DNA of 64,000 nucleotides. It comes from Nioella ostreopsis (lineage in GTDB: Bacteria > Pseudomonadota > Alphaproteobacteria > Rhodobacterales > Rhodobacteraceae). The stretch spans positions 216,123-280,122 of the forward strand of contig NZ_RCIQ01000003.1 in assembly GCF_004000255.1 (NCBI RefSeq), written 5' to 3'. The translations under genes were made by a program, and so were the position numbers. The notes beneath the pieces are model-generated. The model saw only the letters and a program-made list of their open reading frames with translations. It searched no databases and had not been told where the DNA came from. This document shows positions 34,378 to 43,217 of this stretch, in pieces; the first letter of the stretch is position 1, and the number at the start of each line of letters is the position of its first letter.

Positions 34378-34827
34378 ATGTCCGATCTCTCCATCGAGCT
34401 GCATTGGCAGCGCGCTACCCCGGTCTTGCAGCCGGGCAAGTACTCGAACGCACATACGGTGCTGTATAACGCCAGCTACGACGTGCAAGTGGACTCCGCC
34501 CCCGACTGGGGCGGAGATCCCGCCAACACCAACCCCGAACAGGCGCTCGCCTCGGCCCTGTCCAGTTGCCACATGATGACCTTCCTGGCGCTGTGCGCCA
34601 AGGCCGACTGGCCGGTGGCCAGTTACCATGACTACGCAGTGGCGCATCTGGGCAAGAACCCGAAGGGGCAGATGTCGGTCACCCGGATCGACTTGCATCC
34701 GGTGGTGCGGTTCGACACCGGTTTCTCCGTATCGGACAGCGAACTGGAGCAGATGCAGCACCGCGCGCATCGCTATTGCTTCATTGCCAACTCACTGGCC
34801 GACAGCGTCGAAATCAACATTCTCTGA
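34378..34827 (+). CDS. OsmC family protein
   Basis: The 149-aa OsmC/Ohr-fold protein has the first conserved Cys in ALSSCHMMTFLAL (~61) and the second in AHRYCFIANSL (~134), a pair that forms the peroxidatic thiol site in organic hydroperoxide reductases. It lies 27 bases after the DmdA-like gene and 21 before the crotonase-like gene, so it is probably co-transcribed. A role in detoxifying reactive products of that pathway is possible. Confidence 0.88.
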   Translation: MSDLSIELHWQRATPVLQPGKYSNAHTVLYNASYDVQVDSAPDWGGDPANTNPEQALASALSSCHMMTFLALCAKADWPVASYHDYAVAHLGKNPKGQMSVTRIDLHPVVRFDTGFSVSDSELEQMQHRAHRYCFIANSLADSVEINIL

Positions 34828-34848
34828 CGTCGCCGAAGGACTGATCCC

Positions 34849-35661
34849 GTGCAGCAACCCGAGCAATCAACCGACCTGTTGGACCATGTGCTTGACCCTG
34901 ATGGCATCCTGCGCCTGACCCTGAATGACGTCCACCGTCGCAATGCCCTGTCCGAAGCGATGCTGACCCAACTGGGAACCGCCTTCGCCGAGGCGGGTGC
35001 CAACCCACAGGTTCGGGTGATTGTTCTGGCGGCTCACGGGCCGGCCTTCTGTGCGGGGCACGACCTGAAGGAAATGACCGCGGGACGGGACGCCGAAGAC
35101 AACGGACGCGCCTATTTTTCCAAGGTCATGGCCATGTGTTCCGGGGTCATGCAGGCAATTGTCAACTGTCCCAAGCCGGTGATCGCCGAAGTGGCGGGAA
35201 CGGCCACGGCAGCGGGCTGTCAGCTGGTCGCAAGCTGCGATCTGGCCTATGCGGCGGATATTGCCCGGTTCAGCACACCCGGCGTGCATATCGGCCTGTT
35301 CTGTTCCACGCCGATGGTGGCCCTGTCGCGCAATGTCGCCGACAAGCACGCAATGGAGATGCTGCTGACCGGCGACATGCTGCCCGCGAACCGCGCCATG
35401 GACATCGGGCTGGTCAATCAGGTGGTTGCACCAGATGAGCTACAGGCCGTCACCATGGACGTGGCCAGAAAGATCGCCTCCAAATCCAGCCTGACGCTCG
35501 CCACCGGAAAGCGTGCCTTCTATGCGCAACGAGGTATGCCGCTGGCCGAGGCCTATGACTACGCCTCTCGGGTGATGGTCGACAACATGATGGCCTTGGA
35601 CGCGCAGGAAGGCATTGGCGCGTTCATCGAGAAACGGCAGCCCGCCTGGCAGGATGCCTGA
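34849..35661 (+). CDS. Enoyl-CoA hydratase/isomerase family protein, ECHDC3-like, catalytic Glu residues absent
   Basis: This is a 270-aa crotonase-fold protein starting at GTG 34849 after GAAGGA. The oxyanion-hole segments are present (FCAGHDLKEM, AGTATAAGCQLVASCDLAYA). The two glutamates that catalyse hydration in typical enoyl-CoA hydratases are replaced: Gln125 in GCQL and Gly145 in STPGVHIGLF. The pattern AAGCQLVASCDLA...TPGV.IGLFCSTP is that of the ECHDC3 group, whose reaction is not settled. It therefore probably binds an acyl-CoA but is not a standard hydratase and does not look like DmdD. Confidence 0.85.
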   Translation: MQQPEQSTDLLDHVLDPDGILRLTLNDVHRRNALSEAMLTQLGTAFAEAGANPQVRVIVLAAHGPAFCAGHDLKEMTAGRDAEDNGRAYFSKVMAMCSGVMQAIVNCPKPVIAEVAGTATAAGCQLVASCDLAYAADIARFSTPGVHIGLFCSTPMVALSRNVADKHAMEMLLTGDMLPANRAMDIGLVNQVVAPDELQAVTMDVARKIASKSSLTLATGKRAFYAQRGMPLAEAYDYASRVMVDNMMALDAQEGIGAFIEKRQPAWQDA

Positions 35662-35706
35662 CCCATCGCCACCGGATGCCCCTGCCCGGGGCCTTCGGGA
35701 GCATGC

Positions 35707-36543
35707 TCAGAACGTCACTTCAGCGCTCATGGCCAGCGCGCCGTCCTGTCGTTTTGCCCAGACCAAGCTGACCTCGCCCTCGGTCGTCGCCTCAATTTGG
35801 AACGGCGCCAGCCCCGCCAGCGGAGCAACTCCGCGATAGGACAGCGTCTTTGGGGGCAAGCCACGATGGCGACAGGCAAGGTCGATCAGCAGGGTCGCGG
35901 TCAGCGGTCCGTGAAAGACGAGACCCTCATATCCCTCCACCCCGCGGGCGTAATCCACATCGTAATGGATACGGTGGCCGTTGAAGGTCAGCGCCGAATA
36001 GCGGAACAGCATGACCTCGGTCGGTGTCACACATTCAGAAATCTCGGCCTCAACCGGGGCCATGACCGGCGTCGGCAGGGGCGCGTCTGGCGCAGGATCT
36101 TCCCGGTAGACGATGTCATGTTCCTCGGTCAGGGCCGGTTCCCCGTTCTGAAACAGCGCATGTTCCACCGTCACGAAACAAAGCCTGCCGCTGCGGCCCT
36201 GTTTTTCCCTGACCGAGAGAATAGTGGAGCGTTTGCTGGCCTCCTGCCCGAGGATCAAGGGCGCATGGAAACGGACGCGCCCGCCGGCCCACATGCGGCG
36301 CGGCAGATCGACCGGGGGCAGAAACCCGCCCTTGCGGGGATGGGCATCGCGGCCAAGCTCGCTGGCGCGGCGTGCGTCGAGGAAGTAGAGCCAATGCCAG
36401 AGCGGCGGCAGTCCGTCCCCGTCGACCAGACCGGAATCACGGTCCAGCGTGGCCTGCATGAAACGGGCCGGTTGTGCACGCAACACATCCGTCGCCGTTT
36501 CGCTGCGGCCGATCCAATCCTGAACTGTCGCGCTGTCTTGCAT
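35707..36543 (-). CDS. MaoC/HTD2-type hot-dog dehydratase
   Basis: The 278-aa protein has a double hot-dog arrangement. The N-terminal half (PPLWHWLYFLDARRASELGRD, GFLPPVDLPRRMWAGGRV) matches the FAS1-like dehydratase domain of HTD2 or mesaconyl-C4-CoA hydratase. The C-terminal half has FRYSALTFNGHRIHYDVDYAR, where the Asn-His region is the MaoC hydratase motif, followed by GLVFHGPLTATLL. It should hydrate or dehydrate a 3-hydroxyacyl-CoA. It converges with the crotonase-like gene and shares its direction with the LysR gene 65 bases upstream of it. Confidence 0.85.
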   Translation of the reverse strand: MQDSATVQDWIGRSETATDVLRAQPARFMQATLDRDSGLVDGDGLPPLWHWLYFLDARRASELGRDAHPRKGGFLPPVDLPRRMWAGGRVRFHAPLILGQEASKRSTILSVREKQGRSGRLCFVTVEHALFQNGEPALTEEHDIVYREDPAPDAPLPTPVMAPVEAEISECVTPTEVMLFRYSALTFNGHRIHYDVDYARGVEGYEGLVFHGPLTATLLIDLACRHRGLPPKTLSYRGVAPLAGLAPFQIEATTEGEVSLVWAKRQDGALAMSAEVTF

Positions 36544-36608
36544 CGTCCCTCGCCTCGTTGTGTTGGCCGCAATCTTATCCCCGGCCCTGCCGCCAAGCGC
36601 AAGCGAGG

Positions 36609-37517
36609 CTAGCGACCTGCGAAGAGATCCTGAACCTGTTCTCGAAGCCAGATGCAGGCCGGATCGGTTTCGGATCGGCTGTGCCAGATCATGCTGATCG
36701 GGCTGGCACTTTCAGAGATCCGCACCGGAAGCAGCCGCGCCTGCCCCGCCGCGACCAACTGGTCGGCCAACTGCCGCGGTACCACGGCCACCAGATCGAG
36801 ATTCGCCAAGAGCTGTGGCAAGGCACCGAAATGGCCAAGCCGCAGCACCACCTGCCCGGCCAGCCCCCTCGACTCCAACGCCCTGTCCACCGCTCCGCCA
36901 AAGGTCGTGGCCGGTGCGGGCACCATGATCTTTGCCCGGTACAGGGCAGCGAGGTCTTGGGGCGGGTCGATCAGCCCCGCCCCCGCGACCGCGACATAGT
37001 CTTCATCAAAGAGACTGGCGGAGCGGATACCGCGACCCGACAGTCCCAGCATCCCGATGGCAAGGTCCACCTCCCCAAGTTCCAGCGCCTGGCCGAGCGC
37101 CGCAGTGGGCGTTGCCGTGTTGATCAATCGCAGCCCCGGCCCCGCCTGGAAAACCTGCACCGCAAGGCTTGGCAGAAACACCGCCTCACCCAGACCGGAC
37201 AGCGACAGGCGGAAGACCCGCGTGCTGCGGCCCGGATCGAAACGCGTGCCCTGCTCGAGGGCGGAAAAGAGCCCCCCAAGATGGGCGCGAATGTCGGGAA
37301 GGATGGTTTCGGAATAGCCCGTGGGCACCATCCCATCCCGCGTGCGCAGGAACAGCGGATCGTTCAGCGCCTGCCGCAATCGGGCCAACGCATTGGACGC
37401 GGCAGGCTGGCTGAGACCCAGCCTCTCGCCCGCAAGAGACACCGACCGCGTGTCATCCAGTGCCACCAGCATTCGCAGCAGGTTCAGGTCGAGATTGCGC
37501 AGCTTTATTGACTTCAT
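36609..37517 (-). CDS. LysR family transcriptional regulator
   Basis: The 302-aa protein has the LysR HTH (LDLNLLRMLVALDDTRSVSLAGERLGLSQPAASNALARLRQ) and a periplasmic-binding-like effector domain. It is divergent from the indolepyruvate oxidoreductase operon, with only 80 bases to that gene's chosen start, and is the likely activator of iorAB; it could also control the hot-dog dehydratase downstream. No good ribosome site is visible before the ATG. Confidence 0.9.
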   Translation of the reverse strand: MKSIKLRNLDLNLLRMLVALDDTRSVSLAGERLGLSQPAASNALARLRQALNDPLFLRTRDGMVPTGYSETILPDIRAHLGGLFSALEQGTRFDPGRSTRVFRLSLSGLGEAVFLPSLAVQVFQAGPGLRLINTATPTAALGQALELGEVDLAIGMLGLSGRGIRSASLFDEDYVAVAGAGLIDPPQDLAALYRAKIMVPAPATTFGGAVDRALESRGLAGQVVLRLGHFGALPQLLANLDLVAVVPRQLADQLVAAGQARLLPVRISESASPISMIWHSRSETDPACIWLREQVQDLFAGR

Positions 37518-37597
37518 GAATGAAGACTATTGCGCCTATCCGTTTGACGAAAGGGTTTTCGCGCCGGATGCTCAGGTTGACCAGGGAGGGGCCACAG

Positions 37598-39745
37598 ATG
37601 GAAGTCTCATTCGCCAAGGAAATCGAAAAGCTGAAGCTCGGCGCAGGTGAGACCTTTCATGGCGAGGGCATTCTGGCCGTCACCAAGGCGTTGCTGCAAT
37701 CGGGCGTGTCCTATGTGGGCGGCTATCAGGGCGCACCGGTCTCGCACCTGATTGACGTCATGGTGCAAGCCGCACCCGACATGGCGAAACTTGGCGTCCA
37801 TGTAGAACCCTGTACGAACGAGGCTTCTGCCGCGGCAATGCTGGGGGCGTCGATCATGTATCCGGTGCGCGGCGCGGTGACGTGGAAATCCATCGTCGGC
37901 ACCAATGTGGCGGCGGACGCGCTGTCGAACCTCGCCTCGCCCGGCGTCATGGGCGGCGCGCTGATCATCGTGGGCGAGGATTACGGCGAAGGCTCCAGCG
38001 TCATTCAGGAACGCACCCATGCCTACGCGATGAAATCGACCCTCTGGCTGATGGACCCGCGCCCGAACCTGCCCTCTATCGTGACGTGCGTGGAACGGGC
38101 ATTCGAGCTGTCAGAGGCATCGAACACGCCGGTGATCATGGAACTGCGTATCCGCGCCTGCCACGTTCAGGGATCGTTCGAAGCCAAGGACAATATCGCG
38201 CCCGCGATCTCTGGCCGCCACCTGCTGGCGGAGCCTGCGCCGCATCAGTACGAACAGCTTGCGCATCCGCCCGTGACCTTCGGCCATGAGCGGAAGAAAA
38301 GCAGCGAACGCATGGCTGCCGCGCGGGCATTCATTCGCGAGCACCGTCTGAACGAGGTCTTTGACGGCGCGCAGGGCGATGTGGGCATCATCGTTCAGGG
38401 CGGGCTGTACAACGCGCTGATCCGGGCCCTGGCGGAACTGGGGCTGGCCGATGCGGAAGGCAATTGCGACCTGCCGATCATGGCGTTGAACGTCGTCTAT
38501 CCCCTGGTGCCCGAGGAAATCCTTGGCTTTGCAGACGGCAAGACCGCGGTTCTGGTGCTGGAGGAAGGCCAGCCGGAATATATCGAGAACGAGATCGGCA
38601 CCATTCTGCGCCGCGCGAAATCGCCGGTGGTTCTGGCGGGCAAGGACATCCTGCCAATGGCGGGTGAATACACGTCAGAGGTCATGGCCAAGGGCGTCGG
38701 CACCTTCCTGCGGGAGCATCTGCCGGGCATCGGCAACCAGTTGGGCGACACCGCCTATGCCGAGGAAATCGACGCCTTGCGGGCAGAGGCGCAGCGGTTG
38801 CTGGCCGCCCCTGTCCCCCCACGCCCGCCAAGCTTTTGCACCGGCTGCCCGGAACGCCCCTTCTTCGCCGCGCTGAAGCTGACCCAGCAGGAGATCGGGC
38901 CGGTCCACTACTCTGCCGATATCGGCTGTCACGCCTTCGCAACCTTCGCGCCGTTCAACTTCGGCAATTCGATCTTGGGTTACGGGATGAGCCTTGCGTC
39001 AAACGCCTCGGTCGCCAGTTTTCAGCAAAAACGCCCGCTCGCCGTGATGGGCGATGGCGGGTTCTGGCACAATGGCCTGCTGTCGGGCGTCACCTCTCGG
39101 CTTTTGAATGGCGGCGACGGGGTGCTGGTGATCATGAAGAACGGTTACACCTCGGCCACCGGAACGCAGGAGGTCATTTCCTCGCCCGATCCGGCGCTGA
39201 AACTGGCGGCAGCAGAGAAAAGCGCGACTCATGGCGAGACCACGATCGAAGATGCGCTGAAGGGCGTCGGCGTGAAATGGCTGCGCACGGTGCACACCTA
39301 CAAGGTCTCGCAAATGCGCGACACGCTGCGCGAGGCGTTTTCGACCAAGTTCAGCGGATTGAAGGTGATCGTGGCCGAGGGCGAGTGCCAGTTGGAACGG
39401 CAACGGCGCGTGAAACCCATCCGCGCCAAGGCTCTGGCCGCCGGGGAGCGCGTCGTACGCACCCGCTTTGGCGTCGATGAAGACACCTGCACCGGCGATC
39501 ATTCCTGCATCCGCCTTTCCGGTTGCCCGACCCTGACCGTGAAAACCGCGACCGACCCGCTGAAAACCGATCCGGTGGCTCATGTCACCAATGGCTGCGT
39601 CGGCTGCGGGCTGTGCGGTGAGGTCGCCCATGCGGCGACGCTCTGCCCGTCCTTCTGGCGCGCCGAGGTGATCAGCAATCCGACATGGTGGGACCGGACG
39701 CGCAGCCGGTTGCGCAGACTATTCACCCTGGGGGCCGTGGCATGA
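37598..39745 (+). CDS. iorA: Indolepyruvate ferredoxin oxidoreductase, alpha subunit
   Basis: The 715-aa thiamine-diphosphate enzyme oxidises aryl-pyruvates to aryl-acetyl-CoA with reduction of ferredoxin. The N-terminal half has GYQGAPVSHLIDV and VGTNVAADALSNL. The TPP-binding site is in GDGGFWHNGLLSG and MKNGYTSATGTQ. The C-terminus carries a Cys-rich ferredoxin-like part with CxGCGLC (NGCVGCGLCGEVAHAATLC). I start at 37598 because GGGAGG stands at 37584-37589; an upstream ATG at 37520 gives a basic N-terminal tail that does not fit. It overlaps iorB by ATGA. Confidence 0.9.
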   Translation: MEVSFAKEIEKLKLGAGETFHGEGILAVTKALLQSGVSYVGGYQGAPVSHLIDVMVQAAPDMAKLGVHVEPCTNEASAAAMLGASIMYPVRGAVTWKSIVGTNVAADALSNLASPGVMGGALIIVGEDYGEGSSVIQERTHAYAMKSTLWLMDPRPNLPSIVTCVERAFELSEASNTPVIMELRIRACHVQGSFEAKDNIAPAISGRHLLAEPAPHQYEQLAHPPVTFGHERKKSSERMAAARAFIREHRLNEVFDGAQGDVGIIVQGGLYNALIRALAELGLADAEGNCDLPIMALNVVYPLVPEEILGFADGKTAVLVLEEGQPEYIENEIGTILRRAKSPVVLAGKDILPMAGEYTSEVMAKGVGTFLREHLPGIGNQLGDTAYAEEIDALRAEAQRLLAAPVPPRPPSFCTGCPERPFFAALKLTQQEIGPVHYSADIGCHAFATFAPFNFGNSILGYGMSLASNASVASFQQKRPLAVMGDGGFWHNGLLSGVTSRLLNGGDGVLVIMKNGYTSATGTQEVISSPDPALKLAAAEKSATHGETTIEDALKGVGVKWLRTVHTYKVSQMRDTLREAFSTKFSGLKVIVAEGECQLERQRRVKPIRAKALAAGERVVRTRFGVDEDTCTGDHSCIRLSGCPTLTVKTATDPLKTDPVAHVTNGCVGCGLCGEVAHAATLCPSFWRAEVISNPTWWDRTRSRLRRLFTLGAVA

Positions 39746-41214
39746 CCGGCGCGCAGCCCCCCCTGCGCATCCTGCTGGCAGCCCTTGGCGGCGAAGGTGG
39801 CGGTGTCTTGATGAACTGGATCGTGCAGGCCGCGCGGGACGCCGGGTTCGTCGCGCAGGCCACATCGGTGCCCGGCGTGGCGCAGCGCACCGGATCGACC
39901 AGCTACTACATCGAGATCGCGGGCAAGGATGCAGCGCGCTCTGTCCTCAGCCTTGTGCCGATGCCGGGGCGGGTCGATGTGGTGGTGTCCTCCGAACTGG
40001 TGGAAACCGCGCGGGTGATGGCGGCGGGCTTTGTCTCGCCCAGGTTGACGACGCTCATATCCTCGACCGCGCGCACCTATTCGACGGCGGAAAAGATCCA
40101 GTTGGGCGACGGGCGCTATTCCGAAGATAACGTGCGACGCACGGCCGAGGCGCTGGCGCGGGACTCGTTCCTGTTGGATCTGGGCCAAATCGCCGAAGAC
40201 AGTGCCACTTTCGTCAGCGCCACCATGTTCGGGGCGCTTGCGGGCAGCGGTGTGTTGCCCTGGGACATTGCGGGGTCCCGCGCGGTTCTGGGGGAAGGCC
40301 GGTCCGCAACCGCCAGCCGCGCCGGGTTCGACGCCGCCGCGCAAGCGGTGCAGGGCTTGCGCGATACGCCTGCGCCGGTCATCGCGCCCCAGGCATCCGA
40401 CATTCCCGCAGATATCGCCGAGGTGATCCGCCTCGGGGTGGAGCGCTGCATCGACTATCAGGACGCGGCCTATGGAGAGAGCTTCCGCACCCATGCCGAC
40501 AGGTTGATCGCGGCGGCGGACCTGTCCATACCAAGCGCCGCCCATGCGGTGAAGGAAGCCTGCCGTCGTCTGGCGCTGTGGATGGCTTATGAGGATGTGG
40601 CCCGCGTGGCCGATCTGAAAACCCGGCCAGTGCGTTTCGCCCGCATCCGGGCCGAAGCGCAGATGCAGCCCGGTCAGTTGATGACGGTGACGGAATATTT
40701 GAAACCCCGCGCCGAGGAGATCGCCGATATCCTGCCCGCCCGGCTTGGGGCGCGGATCATGGCGCGGGTGGAGGCCGGCAAGGGGCTGCCCTTCATGGGG
40801 CGCGGCATCCATGTCCGGTCCAACGGGGTCGCGGGCTATTGGATGCTGCGCCTGATGGCAGGGCTTGGCCGCATCCGACGCCGATCCTACCGGTTCGCGC
40901 AGGAACAGGCGGCCATTGCGGAGTGGCTGGAGGCGATGGACACCGCCCTTCCCCGCGCGCCTGACTTCGCAGAGGCACTGGCCGAACTGCCCCGCGTTCT
41001 GAAAGGCTATTCCGACACGCTGATGCGGGGCAAAACGGCCTATGCGCGGATCATGTCGGGTGTGGTGCGCCCGGCCATTGCCAGCGGCCAGATGTCAGAC
41101 GCGGCCCCCACCTTACGTCACGCCATCGCGGCGGCACTTGCCGATGACAGCCATGCCAAGCTGGACGAGGCCCTGGGGGCACAGTCCGCCATCCCCAACC
41201 TGCGCAGCGCCTGA
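39742..41214 (+). CDS. iorB: Indolepyruvate oxidoreductase, beta subunit (long DUF6537-type)
   Basis: The 490-aa protein begins with the gamma/beta-type domain of 2-oxoacid:ferredoxin oxidoreductases (LLAALGGEGGGVLMNWIVQAA, VPGVAQRTGSTSYYIEI) and continues with a long helical C-terminal domain of the kind found in proteobacterial IorB. The ATG at 39742 overlaps the iorA stop; an in-frame start at 39685 would lie inside iorA. It pairs with IorA to make the active enzyme. The acyl-CoA thioesterase gene follows after 21 bases. Confidence 0.88.
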   Translation: MTGAQPPLRILLAALGGEGGGVLMNWIVQAARDAGFVAQATSVPGVAQRTGSTSYYIEIAGKDAARSVLSLVPMPGRVDVVVSSELVETARVMAAGFVSPRLTTLISSTARTYSTAEKIQLGDGRYSEDNVRRTAEALARDSFLLDLGQIAEDSATFVSATMFGALAGSGVLPWDIAGSRAVLGEGRSATASRAGFDAAAQAVQGLRDTPAPVIAPQASDIPADIAEVIRLGVERCIDYQDAAYGESFRTHADRLIAAADLSIPSAAHAVKEACRRLALWMAYEDVARVADLKTRPVRFARIRAEAQMQPGQLMTVTEYLKPRAEEIADILPARLGARIMARVEAGKGLPFMGRGIHVRSNGVAGYWMLRLMAGLGRIRRRSYRFAQEQAAIAEWLEAMDTALPRAPDFAEALAELPRVLKGYSDTLMRGKTAYARIMSGVVRPAIASGQMSDAAPTLRHAIAAALADDSHAKLDEALGAQSAIPNLRSA

Positions 41215-41235
41215 CCCGAGGAAAGGACCAAACCG

Positions 41236-41655
41236 ATGCTGACCAGCCGCCGGACCGTGCAGATCGAATGGGGCGATTGCGACCCGGCCGATATCGTCTT
41301 CTACCCGCGCTATTTCGCCTGGTTCGACGCCTCGACCGCGCATCACTTCAAGGCCGCCGGCCTGCCCAAGCCGGATCTTGTGCGCCGCTTTCAGGTGGTT
41401 GGCTTTCCGATGGTCGATACGCGCGCGAAATTCCACGTGCCGTCCAGCTACGGCGACGAGGTGGTGATCGAAACCACCATCACCGGATTTGGCCGGTCCA
41501 GTTTCGATGTGGAACACCGGCTGATGCGCGGGGATGTGCTGGCGGTGGAGGGGTTCGAGAAACGAGTTCTGGTGCGCCAGAAAGAGGGGGGCGGGATCAC
41601 CTCCTGCCCGGTGCCGGACGAGGTGCGGGCGCTGTTCGGCGCGGTGGAGGAATGA
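41236..41655 (+). CDS. Acyl-CoA thioesterase, 4-hydroxybenzoyl-CoA thioesterase family
   Basis: This is a 139-aa single hot-dog protein. IEWGDCDPADIVFYPRYFAWFD near 10 is the family signature, with the catalytic Asp in the DCDPADIV segment. It directly follows iorB, so hydrolysis of the aryl-acetyl-CoA formed by IorAB to the free acid (for example phenylacetate or indole-3-acetate) is a natural reading. GAGGAAAGGA precedes the start. Confidence 0.9.
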   Translation: MLTSRRTVQIEWGDCDPADIVFYPRYFAWFDASTAHHFKAAGLPKPDLVRRFQVVGFPMVDTRAKFHVPSSYGDEVVIETTITGFGRSSFDVEHRLMRGDVLAVEGFEKRVLVRQKEGGGITSCPVPDEVRALFGAVEE

Positions 41656-42581
41656 CAATGCGGATCGCGGTTCTGGGCGCCGGGGCCATGGGGTCCGTCT
41701 ATGGTGCGCGGCTGGCGCGGGCGGGGGCGGACGTGACGCTGCTCGACGTGAACAACGCGCATATCGCGGCAATCAACGCGGGCGGGCTGCATGTGGCGCT
41801 GGATGAGGGGAAAAGCATCCACCACCTGCCCGCGATGCGGCCCGAGGCCTTTCGAGGCCCCGTCGATCTTGTGCTCCTGTTCACCAAGGTGTTTCACACG
41901 GATGATGCGCTGGCCTCTGTCAAGCCGCTGCTGGCCGATGCCCATGTTCTCAGCCTGCAAAACGGCGTCGGCAATGTCGACCGGATCGCCGCGCATGTGA
42001 CCCGTGATCGCATTCTGGTGGGCATGACGATGACACCCGCTGAGTATCTCGGCCCCGGTCGGGTGGCGTCCCACGGCGCGGCCACGACCGACTTTTATAG
42101 TGCCAGCGGGCAGGATCTGCCGATCTTGCACAAGATTGCGGCGCTAATGGACAAGGGCGGCATCACCGCGCGGCTGCAGCGCGATATCGACGTGGCGATC
42201 TGGGAAAAGGCCACGTTCAATTGTGCCCTCAACCCGATCTGTGCCCTGACCGGCGGCACACCCGGATCGGTCGGCGCATCAGAGGCCGGGCGCAGGCTGG
42301 CCGCTTCGGTGGCAGAGGAGGCGATTGCGGTGGCAACTGCCGATGGTGTCAACGCCTCGCTGGACAAGGTCACCGCGATGATGGAGCACGCTTTCGCCCA
42401 CCATCTGCATCATGAACCATCCATGTTGCAGGACCGCATAGCCGGGCGGCGCACCGAGATCGACGCGCTGAACGGCGCTGTGGTGCGCATCGGCGACCGT
42501 CTTGGCGTCCCGACCCCGGCCAACCGGATCGTCACCGACCTGATCCGCCTGACCGAGGAGTCCACCCGCTACCGCGCCTAA
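41652..42581 (+). CDS. 2-dehydropantoate 2-reductase-like protein (PanE/ApbA family)
   Basis: The 309-aa NADPH-dependent ketoacid reductase has the N-terminal Rossmann motif MRIAVLGAGAMGSVYGARLA and the C-terminal helical domain. VLLFTKVFHTDDAL and LSLQNGVGN are conserved segments; the Lys of WEKATFNCALNPI fits the catalytic Lys of the family. The first ATG (41652) overlaps the thioesterase stop; a second ATG two codons on (41658) is equally possible. In this operon it more likely reduces another 2-oxo acid than ketopantoate. Confidence 0.88.
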   Translation: MTMRIAVLGAGAMGSVYGARLARAGADVTLLDVNNAHIAAINAGGLHVALDEGKSIHHLPAMRPEAFRGPVDLVLLFTKVFHTDDALASVKPLLADAHVLSLQNGVGNVDRIAAHVTRDRILVGMTMTPAEYLGPGRVASHGAATTDFYSASGQDLPILHKIAALMDKGGITARLQRDIDVAIWEKATFNCALNPICALTGGTPGSVGASEAGRRLAASVAEEAIAVATADGVNASLDKVTAMMEHAFAHHLHHEPSMLQDRIAGRRTEIDALNGAVVRIGDRLGVPTPANRIVTDLIRLTEESTRYRA

Positions 42582-42967
42582 AGCTCGCCCGCCTCTTCCA
42601 GAACCTTACGGGCAGCGCGGAAGCATTCCAGCGCCTGCGGCACGCCGCAATAGATCGCGACCACGTGAATGATGGCGCGGATCTCCTCTTTCGAGACACC
42701 GTTATTCAGTGCGCCCCGGCAGTGCAGTTCCCATTCATGCATCTTGCCCAGGGCCCCGATCATGGCGAGGTTCATCATGCTGCGCGTCTTGGGGTCGATC
42801 GCGTCATCGCCCCAGCCGAACCCCCAGCACCACGCGGTCATCGCCTCCTGAAAGGGCCGGGTGAAACCATCCGCGGCGGCGAGGTTCTTTTCCACATACT
42901 CCGCGCCGACCGTGGCCTTGCGCTGCTCCAACCCCTTCAGGAACAGGTCTTCGTCAAATACGCTCAT
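42578..42967 (-). CDS. Carboxymuconolactone decarboxylase family protein
   Basis: The 129-aa all-helical protein has DPKTRSMMNLAMIGALGKMHEWELHCRGALNNGVSKEEIRAII, the core signature of gamma-carboxymuconolactone decarboxylases, and no CxxC peroxidase motif. AAGGACGAGAGA stands in front of the ATG at 42967; the frame remains open to 43243 but that part has no family similarity. Its stop overlaps the convergent reductase stop by 4 bases. It acts on an unknown, perhaps aromatic-derived, lactone or acid. Confidence 0.88.
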   Translation of the reverse strand: MSVFDEDLFLKGLEQRKATVGAEYVEKNLAAADGFTRPFQEAMTAWCWGFGWGDDAIDPKTRSMMNLAMIGALGKMHEWELHCRGALNNGVSKEEIRAIIHVVAIYCGVPQALECFRAARKVLEEAGEL

Positions 42968-43189
42968 TCTCTCGTCCTTGTTTTGAGGCACCTTGGCTCC
43001 GGCCACTTCAGCCCGCAGAACGGCGATTCCACAAGGCGAATATCCTTCACCTTCCCTATGCCCCCAAGCTCGTCCACCGTATTGTGCCCCCTCCCGCGCA
43101 GTCGGCTTCCGAGATGAGACGGCTATGGGCGAGGCCCCGATTACTGGCGAAACTCTGCCATTGCCGAATGCGCAATGCCTCTCTAGCTT

Positions 43190-43207
43190 CGACATATTCG
43201 AATGTCG
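43190..43207. promoter_or_regulatory. Inverted repeat CGACAT-N6-ATGTCG before a LysR gene
   Basis: The site has perfect 6-base arms with TTCGAA in the middle and ends 10 bases upstream of the LysR start codon. It may be an autoregulatory site, though its nearness to the start is unusual for LysR activation. Confidence 0.4.
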
Positions 43208-43217
43208 GGGACCGCGA

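Noticed and set aside
34849..35661. DmdD (methylthioacryloyl-CoA hydratase)
   Set aside because: Both glutamates needed for hydration are replaced and the sequence follows the ECHDC3 pattern.
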